From positions 1-43,017 of the forward strand of contig QKAX01000150.1 of the NCBI GenBank assembly GCA_003246255.1: a stretch of DNA of 43,017 nt, in the 5' to 3' direction. Numbering within the stretch: the stretch's first letter is position 1; every line of letters begins with the position of its first letter. The position numbers and the translations under genes are program-made. Below the pieces are notes generated by a model that did no database searches, was not told the origin of the DNA, and saw only the letters and a list, made by a program, of their open reading frames with translations. This DNA comes from Demequina lutea. Lineage in GTDB: Bacteria > Actinomycetota > Actinomycetes > Actinomycetales > Demequinaceae. Below are positions 1 to 9,813 of the stretch, in pieces.

Positions 1-546
1 CACGACGCGGCACCCGCCGGGTCGTTCGCGGCGGCTCAGCACCTTCGCGGCGACGGCGCGACAGTTCAGCACTGGCGCCTGGACACGCTTTCGGCGGCCG
101 CGGCCCTGCGCCCCCGCTGTCGCATTCAGGACACACTTGACCGCGCGAACCCGCTCCGCGTGAGTGGCAGGTCCCCGCGCGAGGACGCGGGCGTGTGGAC
201 CCTACGGCTCGAGAGCGATCAGCCGTTCCACCCCGGCAGGCTGCGCGCAAATCTTCACCGACTCGCCGACCACAAGGTGCGCACGCGCGGCGTGTTCTGG
301 GTGGCATCCCGTCCCGGCTCAGCGTGCGTGTGGGACGGTGCCGGCCGCCAACTCAGCATGGGCGATGCCGGCCCGTGGGGCGCGCGCTCCCGCCGGACCT
401 GCCTCATGGTGACAGGAAGGGGCGACGAGCGAGCCGAGATTCTTAGCGCGTTCCACGAGACCCTCGCCCGGCCCGACGAGGTGTTGAGCCCAGCGGCGGG
501 CGAGGCGGACACCCTCGCCGATTGGTTCGACGACGACTTTATTTGA
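1..546 (+). CDS. CobW/COG0523-family GTPase, C-terminal part (5' end outside window)
   Basis: Frame 1 is open from base 1 to TGA at 544-546; CobW C-terminal-like text (RTRGVFWVASRPGSACVWDGAGRQLSMGDAGPWG); next to zinc uptake genes. Confidence 0.8.
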   Translation, partial: HDAAPAGSFAAAQHLRGDGATVQHWRLDTLSAAAALRPRCRIQDTLDRANPLRVSGRSPREDAGVWTLRLESDQPFHPGRLRANLHRLADHKVRTRGVFWVASRPGSACVWDGAGRQLSMGDAGPWGARSRRTCLMVTGRGDERAEILSAFHETLARPDEVLSPAAGEADTLADWFDDDFI

Positions 547-558
547 CAATGATTATCA
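544..558. promoter_or_regulatory. Putative Zur box TGACAATGATTATCA
   Basis: 7-1-7 imperfect palindrome (one mismatched pair plus centre) close to the actinobacterial Zur consensus TGAAAATGATTTTCA, directly upstream of znuA; zur lies in the same cluster. Confidence 0.8.
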
Positions 559-578
559 CTAGCCCTACCGTGAGAACC

Positions 579-1526
579 ATGATCACTAAGAACCGCCGCC
601 GAGTTGCGATGGCGGCCACCGCCGCCGCCGGCGCCCTCACTCTTGCCGCGTGCTCGTCGGGCACCGCGAGTTCCTCCGACAACGCGGACGCCGCGCTGAC
701 AGTCGCCGCTGCGTTCTACCCCCTGCAGTACGTCGCAGAGGCCGTGGGCGGCGACCTCGTGTCGGTGTCCTCGCTCACCCCTGCGGGAGTCGAGCCGCAC
801 GACATCGAGCTCTCCCCCGCCACCGTGCGCTCGCTCGGCGAGACCGACGTGGTGCTCTACATCCACGACTTCCAGCCGGCAGTGGAGGATGCGATCGACA
901 CCACGGGCGTGACGGCCTTCGATGCCGGATCGGTCATCGCGTTCGCGGAGGCCGGCGAGGACAACCACGAGGAGGACGCCGAGGAGGAGGGGCACGACGA
1001 CCACGACCACGGCTCGTCCGACCCGCACTTCTGGCTCGAGCCCGCGCTGCTCGCGCAGTACGCGCTCGCCGTGGGCGACGAGTTCGCGTCGCTCGACTCG
1101 GCCAACGCTGCCACGTACACCGCAAACGCCGAGTCCCTTGCGGCGGATCTGAACGAACTGGATGACGAGTTCTCCACCGGGCTCGCGGCTTGCCAGCGTA
1201 CCGACATCATCACCGCGCACGAAGCCTTCGGCTACCTCGCAGATGCCTACGGCCTCACCCAGGTGGGGATCGCAGGCCTGGATCCCGAGGGAGAGCCGTC
1301 GCCCGCGCGCCTGCGCGAGATCGCGGACATCATCGACCAGACCGGCGCCACGACTGTCTTCACTGAGTCCCTCGTGAGTCCCCGAGTCGCCGAGGCAGTC
1401 GCCTCCGACGCCGGGGTACAGACAGCGGTGCTCGACCCGATCGAGTCGGTGGCCGATGGCGACGACTACCGTAGTGTCATGCTCCGCAACCTCGACGCGC
1501 TCAGGGAGGCCCTCGCCTGTGAGTAG
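579..1526 (+). CDS. znuA: Zinc ABC transporter substrate-binding lipoprotein (ZnuA-like)
   Basis: Lipobox LTLAACSS; ZnuA-like fold text; His/Asp/Glu-rich loop HEEDAEEEGHDDHDHG; ATG at 579 preferred over the track start at 522. Confidence 0.9.
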   Translation: MITKNRRRVAMAATAAAGALTLAACSSGTASSSDNADAALTVAAAFYPLQYVAEAVGGDLVSVSSLTPAGVEPHDIELSPATVRSLGETDVVLYIHDFQPAVEDAIDTTGVTAFDAGSVIAFAEAGEDNHEEDAEEEGHDDHDHGSSDPHFWLEPALLAQYALAVGDEFASLDSANAATYTANAESLAADLNELDDEFSTGLAACQRTDIITAHEAFGYLADAYGLTQVGIAGLDPEGEPSPARLREIADIIDQTGATTVFTESLVSPRVAEAVASDAGVQTAVLDPIESVADGDDYRSVMLRNLDALREALACE

Positions 1527-2316
1527 CGCCTCCAGCAACGCCGACGTCCCGCAGCCAGTTCTCACGGCGCGGGACGTTCGCGTGTCTCTCCAGGGAACCG
1601 AAATCCTTCACGGGGTGAGCCTTGATGCCCACCCCGGCGAGGTCGTGTCGCTCATGGGCGGCAACGGATCCGGCAAGTCCACCTTCGTGCGCTCGCTCGT
1701 GGGCGCCGTGCCCACCACCGCGGGAAGCATCACGATGTTCGGCGAACCCGCCTCGGCCTCCGCCCGGGCGAGTCTGGGCTATGTGCCGCAACGCATGTCG
1801 GCGTCGGGCGGCGTGGCCGCCACCGCTCTGGAGGTCGTCGTCTCGGGCCTGCTCGGCGATCGCAAGCTGCGCGCGGGCATCGGCGCCAAGGACAAGGCGC
1901 TCGCCGCGCTGGCCACCATGGGCATCCAGGACCTCGCCTCGCGTGACGTCAGCCGCCTCTCGGGCGGTCAGCAGCAGCGCGTGCTCATCGCGCGCGCGCT
2001 CGTGCGCAAGCCCCGCCTGCTCATCCTCGACGAGCCGATGGCCGGCGTCGACCTCGAGTCGCAGGTCGCCTTCGCCCACGCACTGGGCCACCTCAAGGAA
2101 GACGGCGTTGCGATCGTGATCGTGCTCCATGAGCTCGGAGCGATCGCACGCCACATCGATACCGCCGTGGTGCTTGAGCATGGCTGCGTGACGTACGTGG
2201 GCGCGCCGCCCGAGGATCTGGGCGTCCACGCCCTGCCTGGCCACGACCACGACCACCCGCACGAGGACCCGCAGACGCGGCACTCGCACCCCGCACTCGG
2301 ATTGGAGTCGCCGTGA
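1519..2316 (+). CDS. znuC: Zinc ABC transporter ATP-binding protein (ZnuC-like)
   Basis: Walker A GGNGSGKST, signature LSGGQQQR, Walker B LLILDEP; GTG start at 1519 overlaps the znuA end; His-rich C-terminal tail. Confidence 0.88.
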   Translation: MSSASSNADVPQPVLTARDVRVSLQGTEILHGVSLDAHPGEVVSLMGGNGSGKSTFVRSLVGAVPTTAGSITMFGEPASASARASLGYVPQRMSASGGVAATALEVVVSGLLGDRKLRAGIGAKDKALAALATMGIQDLASRDVSRLSGGQQQRVLIARALVRKPRLLILDEPMAGVDLESQVAFAHALGHLKEDGVAIVIVLHELGAIARHIDTAVVLEHGCVTYVGAPPEDLGVHALPGHDHDHPHEDPQTRHSHPALGLESP

Positions 2317-3141
2317 TGGGCCTGCTCGGTGAGCCGCTGGTCCAGCGCATGTTGCTGGCAGGCCTGCTCGTGGGACTCGCGACGCCCGTGGTGGGCACGT
2401 ACCTGGTGCAGCGGCGCATGGCGCTGCTGGGCGACGGCATCGGGCACGTGGCTCTCGCCGGTGTGGCCGCCGGCTGGCTCGCTGGTTCAGCGGCCGGGCT
2501 CGCTCAGCAGGACGCGTGGGCCATTCCCGGCGCCGTCATCTTTGCCATCGCCGGCGCGGTCACGATCGAGCGGATGCGCTCGCTGGGCGCCGCGGCGGAC
2601 GTGGTCATGGCGATCCTGTTCTACGGCGGCATCGCGACTGGCGTGCTGCTGATCGGCGCCGCCGGAGGCTCGAACGCGAACCTGCTCGGCTACCTGTTCG
2701 GTTCGATCTCCACCGTGACGTGGGCCGATGTGTGGGTCACCGGTGGCCTTGCCGCCGTGATCCTGATCGTGGGCCTCGGGCTGCGCCCCGCACTGTTTGC
2801 CGTGCGCGCGCTCCACCGGCCTTCCAGTCGGCGTGCTCAACATGGTGGTCGCCGTGCTTGCGGCCGTCACCATCACCGTGGCGATGCGCGTGGTGGGAGT
2901 GCTGCTCGTCAGCGCGCTGATGATCCTGCCCGTGGCGATCGCTCAGCAGCTCACCCGGTCCTTCTCGCGCACCATGCACGTCGCGATGGGCCTAGGGGCC
3001 GTGCTCACGCTCAGCGGCGTGGCCATCACGCTCGAACACAACCTGCAGCCCGGCGCCCTCATCGTGGTAGTGGGCGTGGGCCTCTATGTAGTGGTGAGCC
3101 TCGTGACCACCACCCTCAGACGCGTCAGGGGGACGCCATGA
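2313..3141 (+). pseudogene. znuB: Zinc ABC transporter permease (ZnuB-like), frameshifted
   Basis: N-terminal half in frame 3 (to ~2804, ...GLRPALFAV), C-terminal half in frame 1 (from ~2806, ARSTGLPVGVLNMVVAVLAAVTITVAM...); expected residues between the halves are missing. Confidence 0.8.
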
Positions 3142-3542
3142 CCGAGCCACGCACGCGCATGACAAAGCAGCGGGCCGCCATCCTCACCGCTCTGCAAGAG
3201 GGCGGCTTCCGCTCCGCGCAGGACTGGCACGGGAGGTTGCGCCGCGGCGGATCCACTGCGGGCCTCGCCACCGTGTACCGCGCCCTCCAGGCTCTTGCCG
3301 AGACTGGCGACGTGGACACCGTGGTCACCCAGCACGGCGAGACCCTGTACCGACTCTGCGAGGCGGGCGAGGAGCACCACCATCACCTGCGCTGTCGCAT
3401 ATGCGGTGCCGCACAGGACATCGACATGCCGTCCATCGAGGCCTGGGCCTCGCGGGTGGGGGCTGAGCACGGCTACTCTCGCATCGAGCACATCGTCGAG
3501 CTGACAGGCGTGTGTGCCGACTGTGCGAGGAAGGGCCACTAA
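3138..3542 (+). CDS. zur: Fur-family zinc uptake regulator Zur
   Basis: MTKQRAAILTALQEGGFRSAQDWH..., HHHHLRCRICG and CADC metal motifs; ATG 3138 overlaps the znuB TGA. Confidence 0.9.
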   Translation: MTEPRTRMTKQRAAILTALQEGGFRSAQDWHGRLRRGGSTAGLATVYRALQALAETGDVDTVVTQHGETLYRLCEAGEEHHHHLRCRICGAAQDIDMPSIEAWASRVGAEHGYSRIEHIVELTGVCADCARKGH

Positions 3543-4052
3543 ATGGCGGGCGTACCCAGCTTTGTCGAGAGCCTTGGCTGGTGGGCGATCTTCCTGTTCC
3601 TCGTCTGCGTGGTGTTCTTCCGCGCGCAGGGCACCTACTGGCTCGGTCGCTGGGGCCGGCGCGGCGCCGAGGCGACGGCGGCGGCCCAGCACGGCCGCGC
3701 CTCCGCGGTGGCCGCGCGCCTGTCCGGCCCGGGCGCCGAGAAGGCCCGCGCGTTCCTTGACCGCTGGGGGTTCATCGGCGTGCCGCTCTCGTTCCTGACC
3801 GTGGGCTTTCAGACCATGGTCAACGCCAGCGCCGGGTACATGCGCATGCGGTGGGACCTCTACACGCTCGCCATGATTCCCGGCTGCATCGCGTGGGCCG
3901 CGATCTACGCGACACTCGGCCTCTCGCTGTTGGAGGCGTTCGCGAGATCCCCGTGGCTCGGCATCGGCATCATTCTCGCCGTCTTCGCGCTGGTATTCGG
4001 AGCTACTCGGCTCCGCCGAAGCGCCGGTTCCGGCGCGCGTACTCCTCGATAG
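3543..4052 (+). CDS. DedA/SNARE-associated (VTT-like) membrane protein
   Basis: Multiple hydrophobic segments, [12 protein letters not shown] and [24 protein letters not shown]; directly after zur. Confidence 0.65.
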   Translation: MAGVPSFVESLGWWAIFLFLVCVVFFRAQGTYWLGRWGRRGAEATAAAQHGRASAVAARLSGPGAEKARAFLDRWGFIGVPLSFLTVGFQTMVNASAGYMRMRWDLYTLAMIPGCIAWAAIYATLGLSLLEAFARSPWLGIGIILAVFALVFGATRLRRSAGSGARTPR

Positions 4053-4764
4053 CCGCCCACAGGTGCGTGCGGTCCACGTCGGGCCACAGCACGTCGCTGA
4101 AGACGTACTCCGCGTAGGCGGCCTGCCACGGCAAGAAATTGCTGGAGCGCTGCTCGCCGCTCGACCGCCAGAACAGGTCAACATCCGGCATGTCGGGCTC
4201 GTCAAGGTGGGCAGCAAAGGTCTTCTCGGTGACCTTCTTGGGGTCAAGTTCTCCCCTGGCGACCTTCTCTGCGATGGCACGCGCAGCATCGGCGATCTCC
4301 GCCCTGCCGCCGTAGTTGACGCACATGGTGAGAGTGAGCGTCGTGTTGCCACGCGTCATCCGCTCCGCGGTCTCGAGCTCGTCGATGACCGACTTCCACA
4401 GCTTGGGGCGGCGGCCAGCCCAGCGCACGCGCACTCCCCACTCGTGCATCTCGTCGCGCCTGCGGCGGATCACGTCGCGGTTGAAGCCCATCAGGAACTT
4501 CACCTCGTCGGGGCTGCGCTTCCAGTTCTCGGTGCTGAACGCGTACGCACTCACGTGCGTGACGCCCACCTCGATCGCGCCAGCGACGACGTCCAGCAGG
4601 GAGGCCTCGCCGCGCGAGTGCCCCTCCGTGCGGGCAAGCCCGCGCTGCTTGGCCCACCGGCCATTGCCGTCCATCACGATTGCCACATGGCGCGGCACCG
4701 CATCGGCGGGAAGGGCGGGCGGGGTGGCTCCCCCGGCGTGCGGGGGCGGGGCAATCGGACTCAC
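4003..4764 (-). CDS. uppS: Polyprenyl diphosphate synthase (cis-isoprenyl transferase)
   Basis: [24 protein letters not shown] and [27 protein letters not shown] motifs. Confidence 0.95.
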   Translation of the reverse strand: MSPIAPPPHAGGATPPALPADAVPRHVAIVMDGNGRWAKQRGLARTEGHSRGEASLLDVVAGAIEVGVTHVSAYAFSTENWKRSPDEVKFLMGFNRDVIRRRRDEMHEWGVRVRWAGRRPKLWKSVIDELETAERMTRGNTTLTLTMCVNYGGRAEIADAARAIAEKVARGELDPKKVTEKTFAAHLDEPDMPDVDLFWRSSGEQRSSNFLPWQAAYAEYVFSDVLWPDVDRTHLWAAIEEYARRNRRFGGAE

Positions 4765-4783
4765 GTGCCCAGGCTATCCGGCG

Positions 4784-5641
4784 TTACGCGTCGATCGTGT
4801 GCGACACCGCCGCCAGCGCCGCGGCCTTCGCCTCGCTGCCCCTCTCGCCTCGTCGGGCCACGAGGGCCTCGACCAGGGCTTCCACCACCAGGGCGAGTCC
4901 GGCCCGCGACGTCTGCAGCAGCTCGTCCCTGAACGACGCCGACGCAGGGGGCACCACGAGGGTCACGTCGGCGTGGGCGGTGAGCGGGGACCTGGCGAAG
5001 GCTGTCAGGGCCAGCACCGTCGCGCCCGCCTCGCGCGCGCCACTCACGGCCTCGAGGGTCGCGCTCGTGGCACCGGAGCCCGAGATGGCGAACAATACGT
5101 CGCCCTCCCCCAGCTGTCGCGCGGAGATCTGCTGGGCCAGGGCATCGGGCATGAACTCCGCGGGCCTGCCGGCAGAGGCGAGGCGCAGCGCGAGGTCGTA
5201 TCCGAGGGGGCCGGAGAGTCCCGTTGCGGCAATGACTACCCGACCCGCCGTGTCGAGGGCAGCAAGCACATCCTCGGTGTTCTGCTCGTCGAGCGAGCCG
5301 GACACGTGCGGCAGCGCGCGGGCGAACCTGTCGATGGCAGAGCGCATGATGCCGAGCCCACCCGGGGCCTCCTGGGCGACGGGCTCGTCGAACGCTCGCT
5401 CGCGAGCGAGCGCCACCCTCAGCTGCGGGTAGCCGTCGTAGCCGAGCGACTGCGCGGTGCGCACCACCGATGCTCGTCCCACTCCCGCCGCATCGGCAAG
5501 CTCCTGGGCCGTCATATCCACGGCTCGTCGCAGGTCCGACGCGATGGTCTCCGCCACGCGAAGCTCGCTTGGCTGCATCGACGAGGCGAGCGCGGCGATG
5601 CGGGTGCTGGGGGGTGCGTCAGGCGCTCCGTTCCACGTCAC
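4784..5641 (-). CDS. MurR/RpiR-family regulator (HTH + SIS)
   Basis: LADAAGVGRASVVRTAQSLGYDGYPQLR HTH plus SIS-type ISGSGATSATLEAVSGAREAGATVLALT; GTG start at 5641 assumed. Confidence 0.85.
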   Translation of the reverse strand: MTWNGAPDAPPSTRIAALASSMQPSELRVAETIASDLRRAVDMTAQELADAAGVGRASVVRTAQSLGYDGYPQLRVALARERAFDEPVAQEAPGGLGIMRSAIDRFARALPHVSGSLDEQNTEDVLAALDTAGRVVIAATGLSGPLGYDLALRLASAGRPAEFMPDALAQQISARQLGEGDVLFAISGSGATSATLEAVSGAREAGATVLALTAFARSPLTAHADVTLVVPPASASFRDELLQTSRAGLALVVEALVEALVARRGERGSEAKAAALAAVSHTIDA

Positions 5642-6452
5642 GAACGCGGGCTCCCTCCATGATGCGGCGGCGAATGCGCCCCGACACGGCATCGATCGAC
5701 ATGGTCACCGCAATCACCACCACGATGAGCACGCCAACGGTATCCCACTGGCGGTGCTGGGTATAGCCCGTCAACAGGTCACCGATGCCGCCCACTCCGA
5801 TCAGTCCCAGGATCGCCGAGGTGCGCACGTTGATCTCGAACCTGTACAACGCGAGCGACATGAGCTCGGGAGCCGCCGCGGGCCACAGGCCCCACCGGAT
5901 CACCTGGGCGAGGTTGCCTCCCGCGGCCGTGACGGCCTCCGAGGTGCCCGACGGGACGGCCTCGATGGTCTCGTACGTCCACTTCGCATGCGTGCCAATA
6001 CCGCCGATGGCCAGCGCGAGCGCTCCCGTGAATGGGGTGAGGCCCGTGACCGTGAGGATGATGATGGCGATCACCACCTCGGGCACCGCGCGGATCACGG
6101 CGAACAGCCCGCGCAGGGGAAGCCGCACCCACCACGGGCCCACGCCCGCGGCCGCCGGGATTCCCAGCAGCGTCGAGAGCACCACTCCGAGCAGCGCGCC
6201 CACCCACGCCATCGCCACCGATCGCCACGTCTGGAAGAAGGCGTCAGGCAGCGCCGTCAGATCCGGGTCGGTGAACATCAGGCGCGTGTAATGGACGATG
6301 TCTGGTGGCAGCGTCGCGAGGTCGCGCAGGCCGATGTCCAGATGCCACCACGCGGCGATGAGCGCCACGGTGACGAGTGCCCAGGCCGCGCGGACGAGCG
6401 GCTTGCGGGGGCGCGCCGGAATGGCGAGGGGCGCGATCGCGGGGGCCGTCAT
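5619..6452 (-). CDS. phnE: Phosphonate-type ABC transporter permease (PhnE family)
   Basis: Six-helix permease; VIRWGLWPAAAPELMSLALYRFEINVRTSAILGLIGVGGIG. Confidence 0.85.
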   Translation of the reverse strand: MTAPAIAPLAIPARPRKPLVRAAWALVTVALIAAWWHLDIGLRDLATLPPDIVHYTRLMFTDPDLTALPDAFFQTWRSVAMAWVGALLGVVLSTLLGIPAAAGVGPWWVRLPLRGLFAVIRAVPEVVIAIIILTVTGLTPFTGALALAIGGIGTHAKWTYETIEAVPSGTSEAVTAAGGNLAQVIRWGLWPAAAPELMSLALYRFEINVRTSAILGLIGVGGIGDLLTGYTQHRQWDTVGVLIVVVIAVTMSIDAVSGRIRRRIMEGARVRDVERSA

Positions 6453-7252
6453 CGGAGCCTCTTTCGCAGGACGTTGGAGGTGATCTCGATGGCGATGACC
6501 ACCACCAGCAGCTCGAGGATGATCGTGGCGAGTGCGTCGTAGCGATAGAAGCCGCGCACCTCATCGATGAGCCGGCCCATGCCACCCGCACCCACGAGGC
6601 CGAGGATCGCCGAGACGCGCACGTTGAGCTCAAGCGAGTACAGGACCTGGCTCGCAAACACCGGCCATGTCTGCGGCAGCGCCGTCACTCGATTGATCTG
6701 CGTCTGGGTGCCGCCGGCCGCCCTGCCCGCCTCGATATAGGCGGCGTCGGCCGAGTCGATGGCCTCGGAGACGAGCTTGACAACAATGCCGAGGTCAAAC
6801 AGCACCAGCGTGATGACGCCGGGCAACGCGCCCACGCCCACCATGGCCACCAGGATCGTGGCGTATACGAGGTCGGGGACCGCGCGGATGATGTTGAGCA
6901 CGCTGCGCACCGCCACACGGAACGGCGCGTTCGGATTGGTGGGGCGGGCGGCCCACAGCGACAACGGAATCGCGAATGCCGCCGAGATTGCCGCCGCCAC
7001 GAGCGCCATCTCGAGCGTCTCCAGCAACGGCTGCCACGTGCGCGGCAGGATCGACAGGTCGGGACGCATGAGCTTGGCGATGCGGTCCGCGCCGTTGCCC
7101 CAGTTGCGCGCGATCGCGCCAAGGTCGATCTCCACCCCGCCCAGCGCCGGCAGCGTGGTGAGCAATGTGATGACGATGATCGCGCCCGCGATGGCCACCG
7201 TGCGCGGCCACGTGCGGGGGCGTGCGGGGACGTCGAGTCGCGTCGCGGTCAC
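6449..7252 (-). CDS. phnE: Phosphonate-type ABC transporter permease (PhnE family)
   Basis: [42 protein letters not shown]-type overlap with the neighbouring permease. Confidence 0.85.
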   Translation of the reverse strand: MTATRLDVPARPRTWPRTVAIAGAIIVITLLTTLPALGGVEIDLGAIARNWGNGADRIAKLMRPDLSILPRTWQPLLETLEMALVAAAISAAFAIPLSLWAARPTNPNAPFRVAVRSVLNIIRAVPDLVYATILVAMVGVGALPGVITLVLFDLGIVVKLVSEAIDSADAAYIEAGRAAGGTQTQINRVTALPQTWPVFASQVLYSLELNVRVSAILGLVGAGGMGRLIDEVRGFYRYDALATIILELLVVVIAIEITSNVLRKRLR

Positions 7253-8073
7253 CGGTCGAGCCTGTCTCGCGGCTGGATGGGGCGGCCGTAGATCGCCTCG
7301 AAGTCGGCGTCCGTGGCGTCGGCGGCGGGGCCGTCGTAGACGAGCTCGCCCTGCCGCAGGCCGATCATCCTCGTCGTGTACTGGCGCGCGAGGTCCATGA
7401 GGTGCAGGTTGACCAGCACCGTCAGGCCGCGTTCCTGGTTGATGCGCTCAAGGTCGCGCATCACCGAGTGGGCCGTGGGCGGGTCGAGGCTGGCCACTGG
7501 CTCGTCGGCGAGCATCACGGACGGCTCTTGGCTCAGGGCGCGCGCAATAGCGACACGCTGCTTCTGGCCACCCGACAGGGCCCCCGCCCTGCCCCACACC
7601 TTCTCGAGCATGCCCACCGAGTCGAGCGCGCGCATGACCACCTCACGGTCCCGCGGGCTCGCGGCGCCGATCAGCGTGCGCCACGTGGGCGTGTGAGCAA
7701 ACCGGCCCACCAGCACGTTGTGGAACACGCTCGCTCGGTCGGCAAGGTTGAACGCCTGGAAGATCATGCCGACATGGCCGCGCAGCTCGCGCAACGCGCG
7801 CCCCCGCAGCTCGCTCACCACGTGGTCACCCACGGTGACGGTGCCCTCGGTGACCGGCACCAGGCCGTTGATGGTGCGGATCAGTGTGGACTTGCCAGAT
7901 CCAGACAGGCCCACCACCGCGACGATCTCGCCGGGTTCAATACGGACGGAGACGCCCTTGAGCGCCACGACCCCGTTGGGGTAGCGGACGGTGACGTCCT
8001 TCAGTTCAACAGGCCACGACGCGGAGGCCGAGGGTGCGCCCCCGGCCTCCGCGCCCAGCGCGTGTGCGCTCAT
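7249..8073 (-). CDS. phnC: Phosphonate-type ABC transporter ATP-binding protein
   Basis: [43 protein letters not shown]; start at 8073 (MSAHALG...). Confidence 0.9.
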   Translation of the reverse strand: MSAHALGAEAGGAPSASASWPVELKDVTVRYPNGVVALKGVSVRIEPGEIVAVVGLSGSGKSTLIRTINGLVPVTEGTVTVGDHVVSELRGRALRELRGHVGMIFQAFNLADRASVFHNVLVGRFAHTPTWRTLIGAASPRDREVVMRALDSVGMLEKVWGRAGALSGGQKQRVAIARALSQEPSVMLADEPVASLDPPTAHSVMRDLERINQERGLTVLVNLHLMDLARQYTTRMIGLRQGELVYDGPAADATDADFEAIYGRPIQPRDRLDR

Positions 8074-8086
8074 ATGGCGTGTGCGC

Positions 8087-9106
8087 TTACTCGCTGAAGC
8101 GCGCGTTGACCTTGCGAGCGAGGTCGATCGCGGCGGGGTCCGCGGGGACCCAGTCGGTCTGGCTGAAGATGTTGCTGAGCGTCTCGGGGTCAACCTCGGA
8201 GAAGTGGTCCATGAGGTCCGTGATCTCGGCGCGCAGGTCCTCGGGCAGGTCGTCCGAGAGGACCACGCCGCCGTTGGGGTACATCTCCGAGAGGCCAAAC
8301 ACCACCACGCGATCGGCGAGGTCGGGCACCTCGGCTGCGTCGATCGACGAGCGCGCGTCCCAGTACGCGAAGCCCACCTCGGCGTCGCCGTTGTACACGG
8401 CCATGATGAGGGTGTCGTTACCGGTCACGGGAACCTGGTCGAGGTCGTCGATCGACGTGCCGAGGTCCTCCAGCGCCAGGACGGGCAGCTGGTAACCGGC
8501 GGGCGACGTGGTGTTACCGAAAGCGACCTTGGTGCCGGGCTCGATGTTGGCGAGCGCGTCCATGGCCACGGGACCCACGCCGGTGTTGTCGTCGCCCGAG
8601 GCCACGCCGTTGCAGTACAGGAACTCTTGGCCGGTGGCCGGGTACGTGGCCTTGACGGGCTCGTCGGCGCAGTACTTGCCGGCGTTCTCGATGTTGGTGA
8701 AGAACTCCGAAGCGTAGGACGACGCGCCGTAGCGCACGTCCTGCAGCACCGCGTGGGCACCGTACAGGTCCTCGGCGGCAGCCAGCGAACCCGCATCGGC
8801 GATGGCGATCTGGGCCTGACCCGAACCGATGGCCTCGACAGCAGCCTGGTAGTCCTTTGTCACCACGCCGGTGACGGTGATGCCCAGCTCGCTCGACAGG
8901 TAGTCGGTGAGAGGCTCAACAGACGTGACCAGATCGTCGACCTGCTCGTTGGGGATCAGCGCGAGCGTGATCTCCGAGGGCCAATCGGACGCGGTCTCGT
9001 CGGTGCCCGAAGCCGCGGTGGCGGAGTCGGCGGAGTCGGTGCTACACGCGGCGAGCGTCAGCACGGCAGCGGCGACCGCACTGGACGCCAGGAGGGTCTT
9101 GCGCAT
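8087..9106 (-). CDS. phnD: Phosphate/phosphite/phosphonate-type substrate-binding lipoprotein
   Basis: [22 protein letters not shown] lipobox; [57 protein letters not shown]. Confidence 0.9.
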   Translation of the reverse strand: MRKTLLASSAVAAAVLTLAACSTDSADSATAASGTDETASDWPSEITLALIPNEQVDDLVTSVEPLTDYLSSELGITVTGVVTKDYQAAVEAIGSGQAQIAIADAGSLAAAEDLYGAHAVLQDVRYGASSYASEFFTNIENAGKYCADEPVKATYPATGQEFLYCNGVASGDDNTGVGPVAMDALANIEPGTKVAFGNTTSPAGYQLPVLALEDLGTSIDDLDQVPVTGNDTLIMAVYNGDAEVGFAYWDARSSIDAAEVPDLADRVVVFGLSEMYPNGGVVLSDDLPEDLRAEITDLMDHFSEVDPETLSNIFSQTDWVPADPAAIDLARKVNARFSE

Positions 9107-9120
9107 GGAGGTGGTGCCTT

Positions 9121-9813
9121 TCACTGAGAGAGAGGTGTGCCGGACGGCACGGTGGCGGGCGAGGTCTTCACCCACGTCGTGAGGGAGGGGTAGAGCTCCG
9201 GGAGGTGGCGCGCGGCCATGGTGACCTGCGCGGCGTGGAGGGCGAAGGATGGCCCCACAAGCGCGGTGTCGGCGCCAACGGCGGACGCCGGCGCGAGGTC
9301 GTTCGCGTGGATGTCGCCGACGCTCAGCACGGGTCCTCGCGTGAGGGCGTCGGCCACGACGGCAACGAGTCCGTGCGGCTTGCGCGCGTCGAAGACGCGG
9401 GAGTGCAGCACGCCCTCCACGCCGAGGGCGACGAGCGCCTCGCGCATACGCACCTCGGGCGCGTTCGTCACCAGCACGAGGTCAGCAAGCGGAGCCAGCT
9501 CGGCAAGGAACCCGGCAAGACCCTCGGGAGCCTCGACAGGGGCCAGCTCGGACGCGAGCACCGCCCTGCTGTCCATGTATCCCTGCGACAGGACTGAGTC
9601 GGCAATCGAGCTGTCGACGGCGGCGGCGCGCACGGCATCGTACGCGTCGACGAACCTGTCGTCGCCGCGCTCCAGCATCTCGAGGTTGGCACGAGCCGTC
9701 GCGGCAAAGTCGGGGGCGTCGGCCAGACGATCCACGCACTTGAGATAGGCCTCGACAGGTCCCGGGCCCACGGCCAGCGTCCCATCGAAGTCGAAGATCA
9801 CCGTGCGCCTCAC
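9121..9813 (-). CDS. HAD-family hydrolase
   Basis: VIFDFDGTLA (motif I), VLVTNAPEVR (motif II), KPHGL and SVGDIHANDLAPA; GTG 9813 preceded by GGGAGG. Confidence 0.8.
   Translation of the reverse strand: MRRTVIFDFDGTLAVGPGPVEAYLKCVDRLADAPDFAATARANLEMLERGDDRFVDAYDAVRAAAVDSSIADSVLSQGYMDSRAVLASELAPVEAPEGLAGFLAELAPLADLVLVTNAPEVRMREALVALGVEGVLHSRVFDARKPHGLVAVVADALTRGPVLSVGDIHANDLAPASAVGADTALVGPSFALHAAQVTMAARHLPELYPSLTTWVKTSPATVPSGTPLSQ

Noticed and set aside
255-1565. 436-aa minus-strand ORF
   Set aside because: Antisense shadow of the CobW-like gene and znuA in high-GC DNA; low-complexity Arg/Val/Gly composition and no recognisable domain.
2313-3542. 409-aa ORF suggesting a ZnuB-Zur fusion
   Set aside because: After the frameshift near 2805 the frame carries Arg/His-rich non-protein-like text until the real zur ATG at 3138. 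The true ZnuB C-terminus is in frame 1 (to 3141).
3084-4352. 422-aa minus-strand ORF
   Set aside because: Antisense to zur and the DedA-like gene; no domain features.
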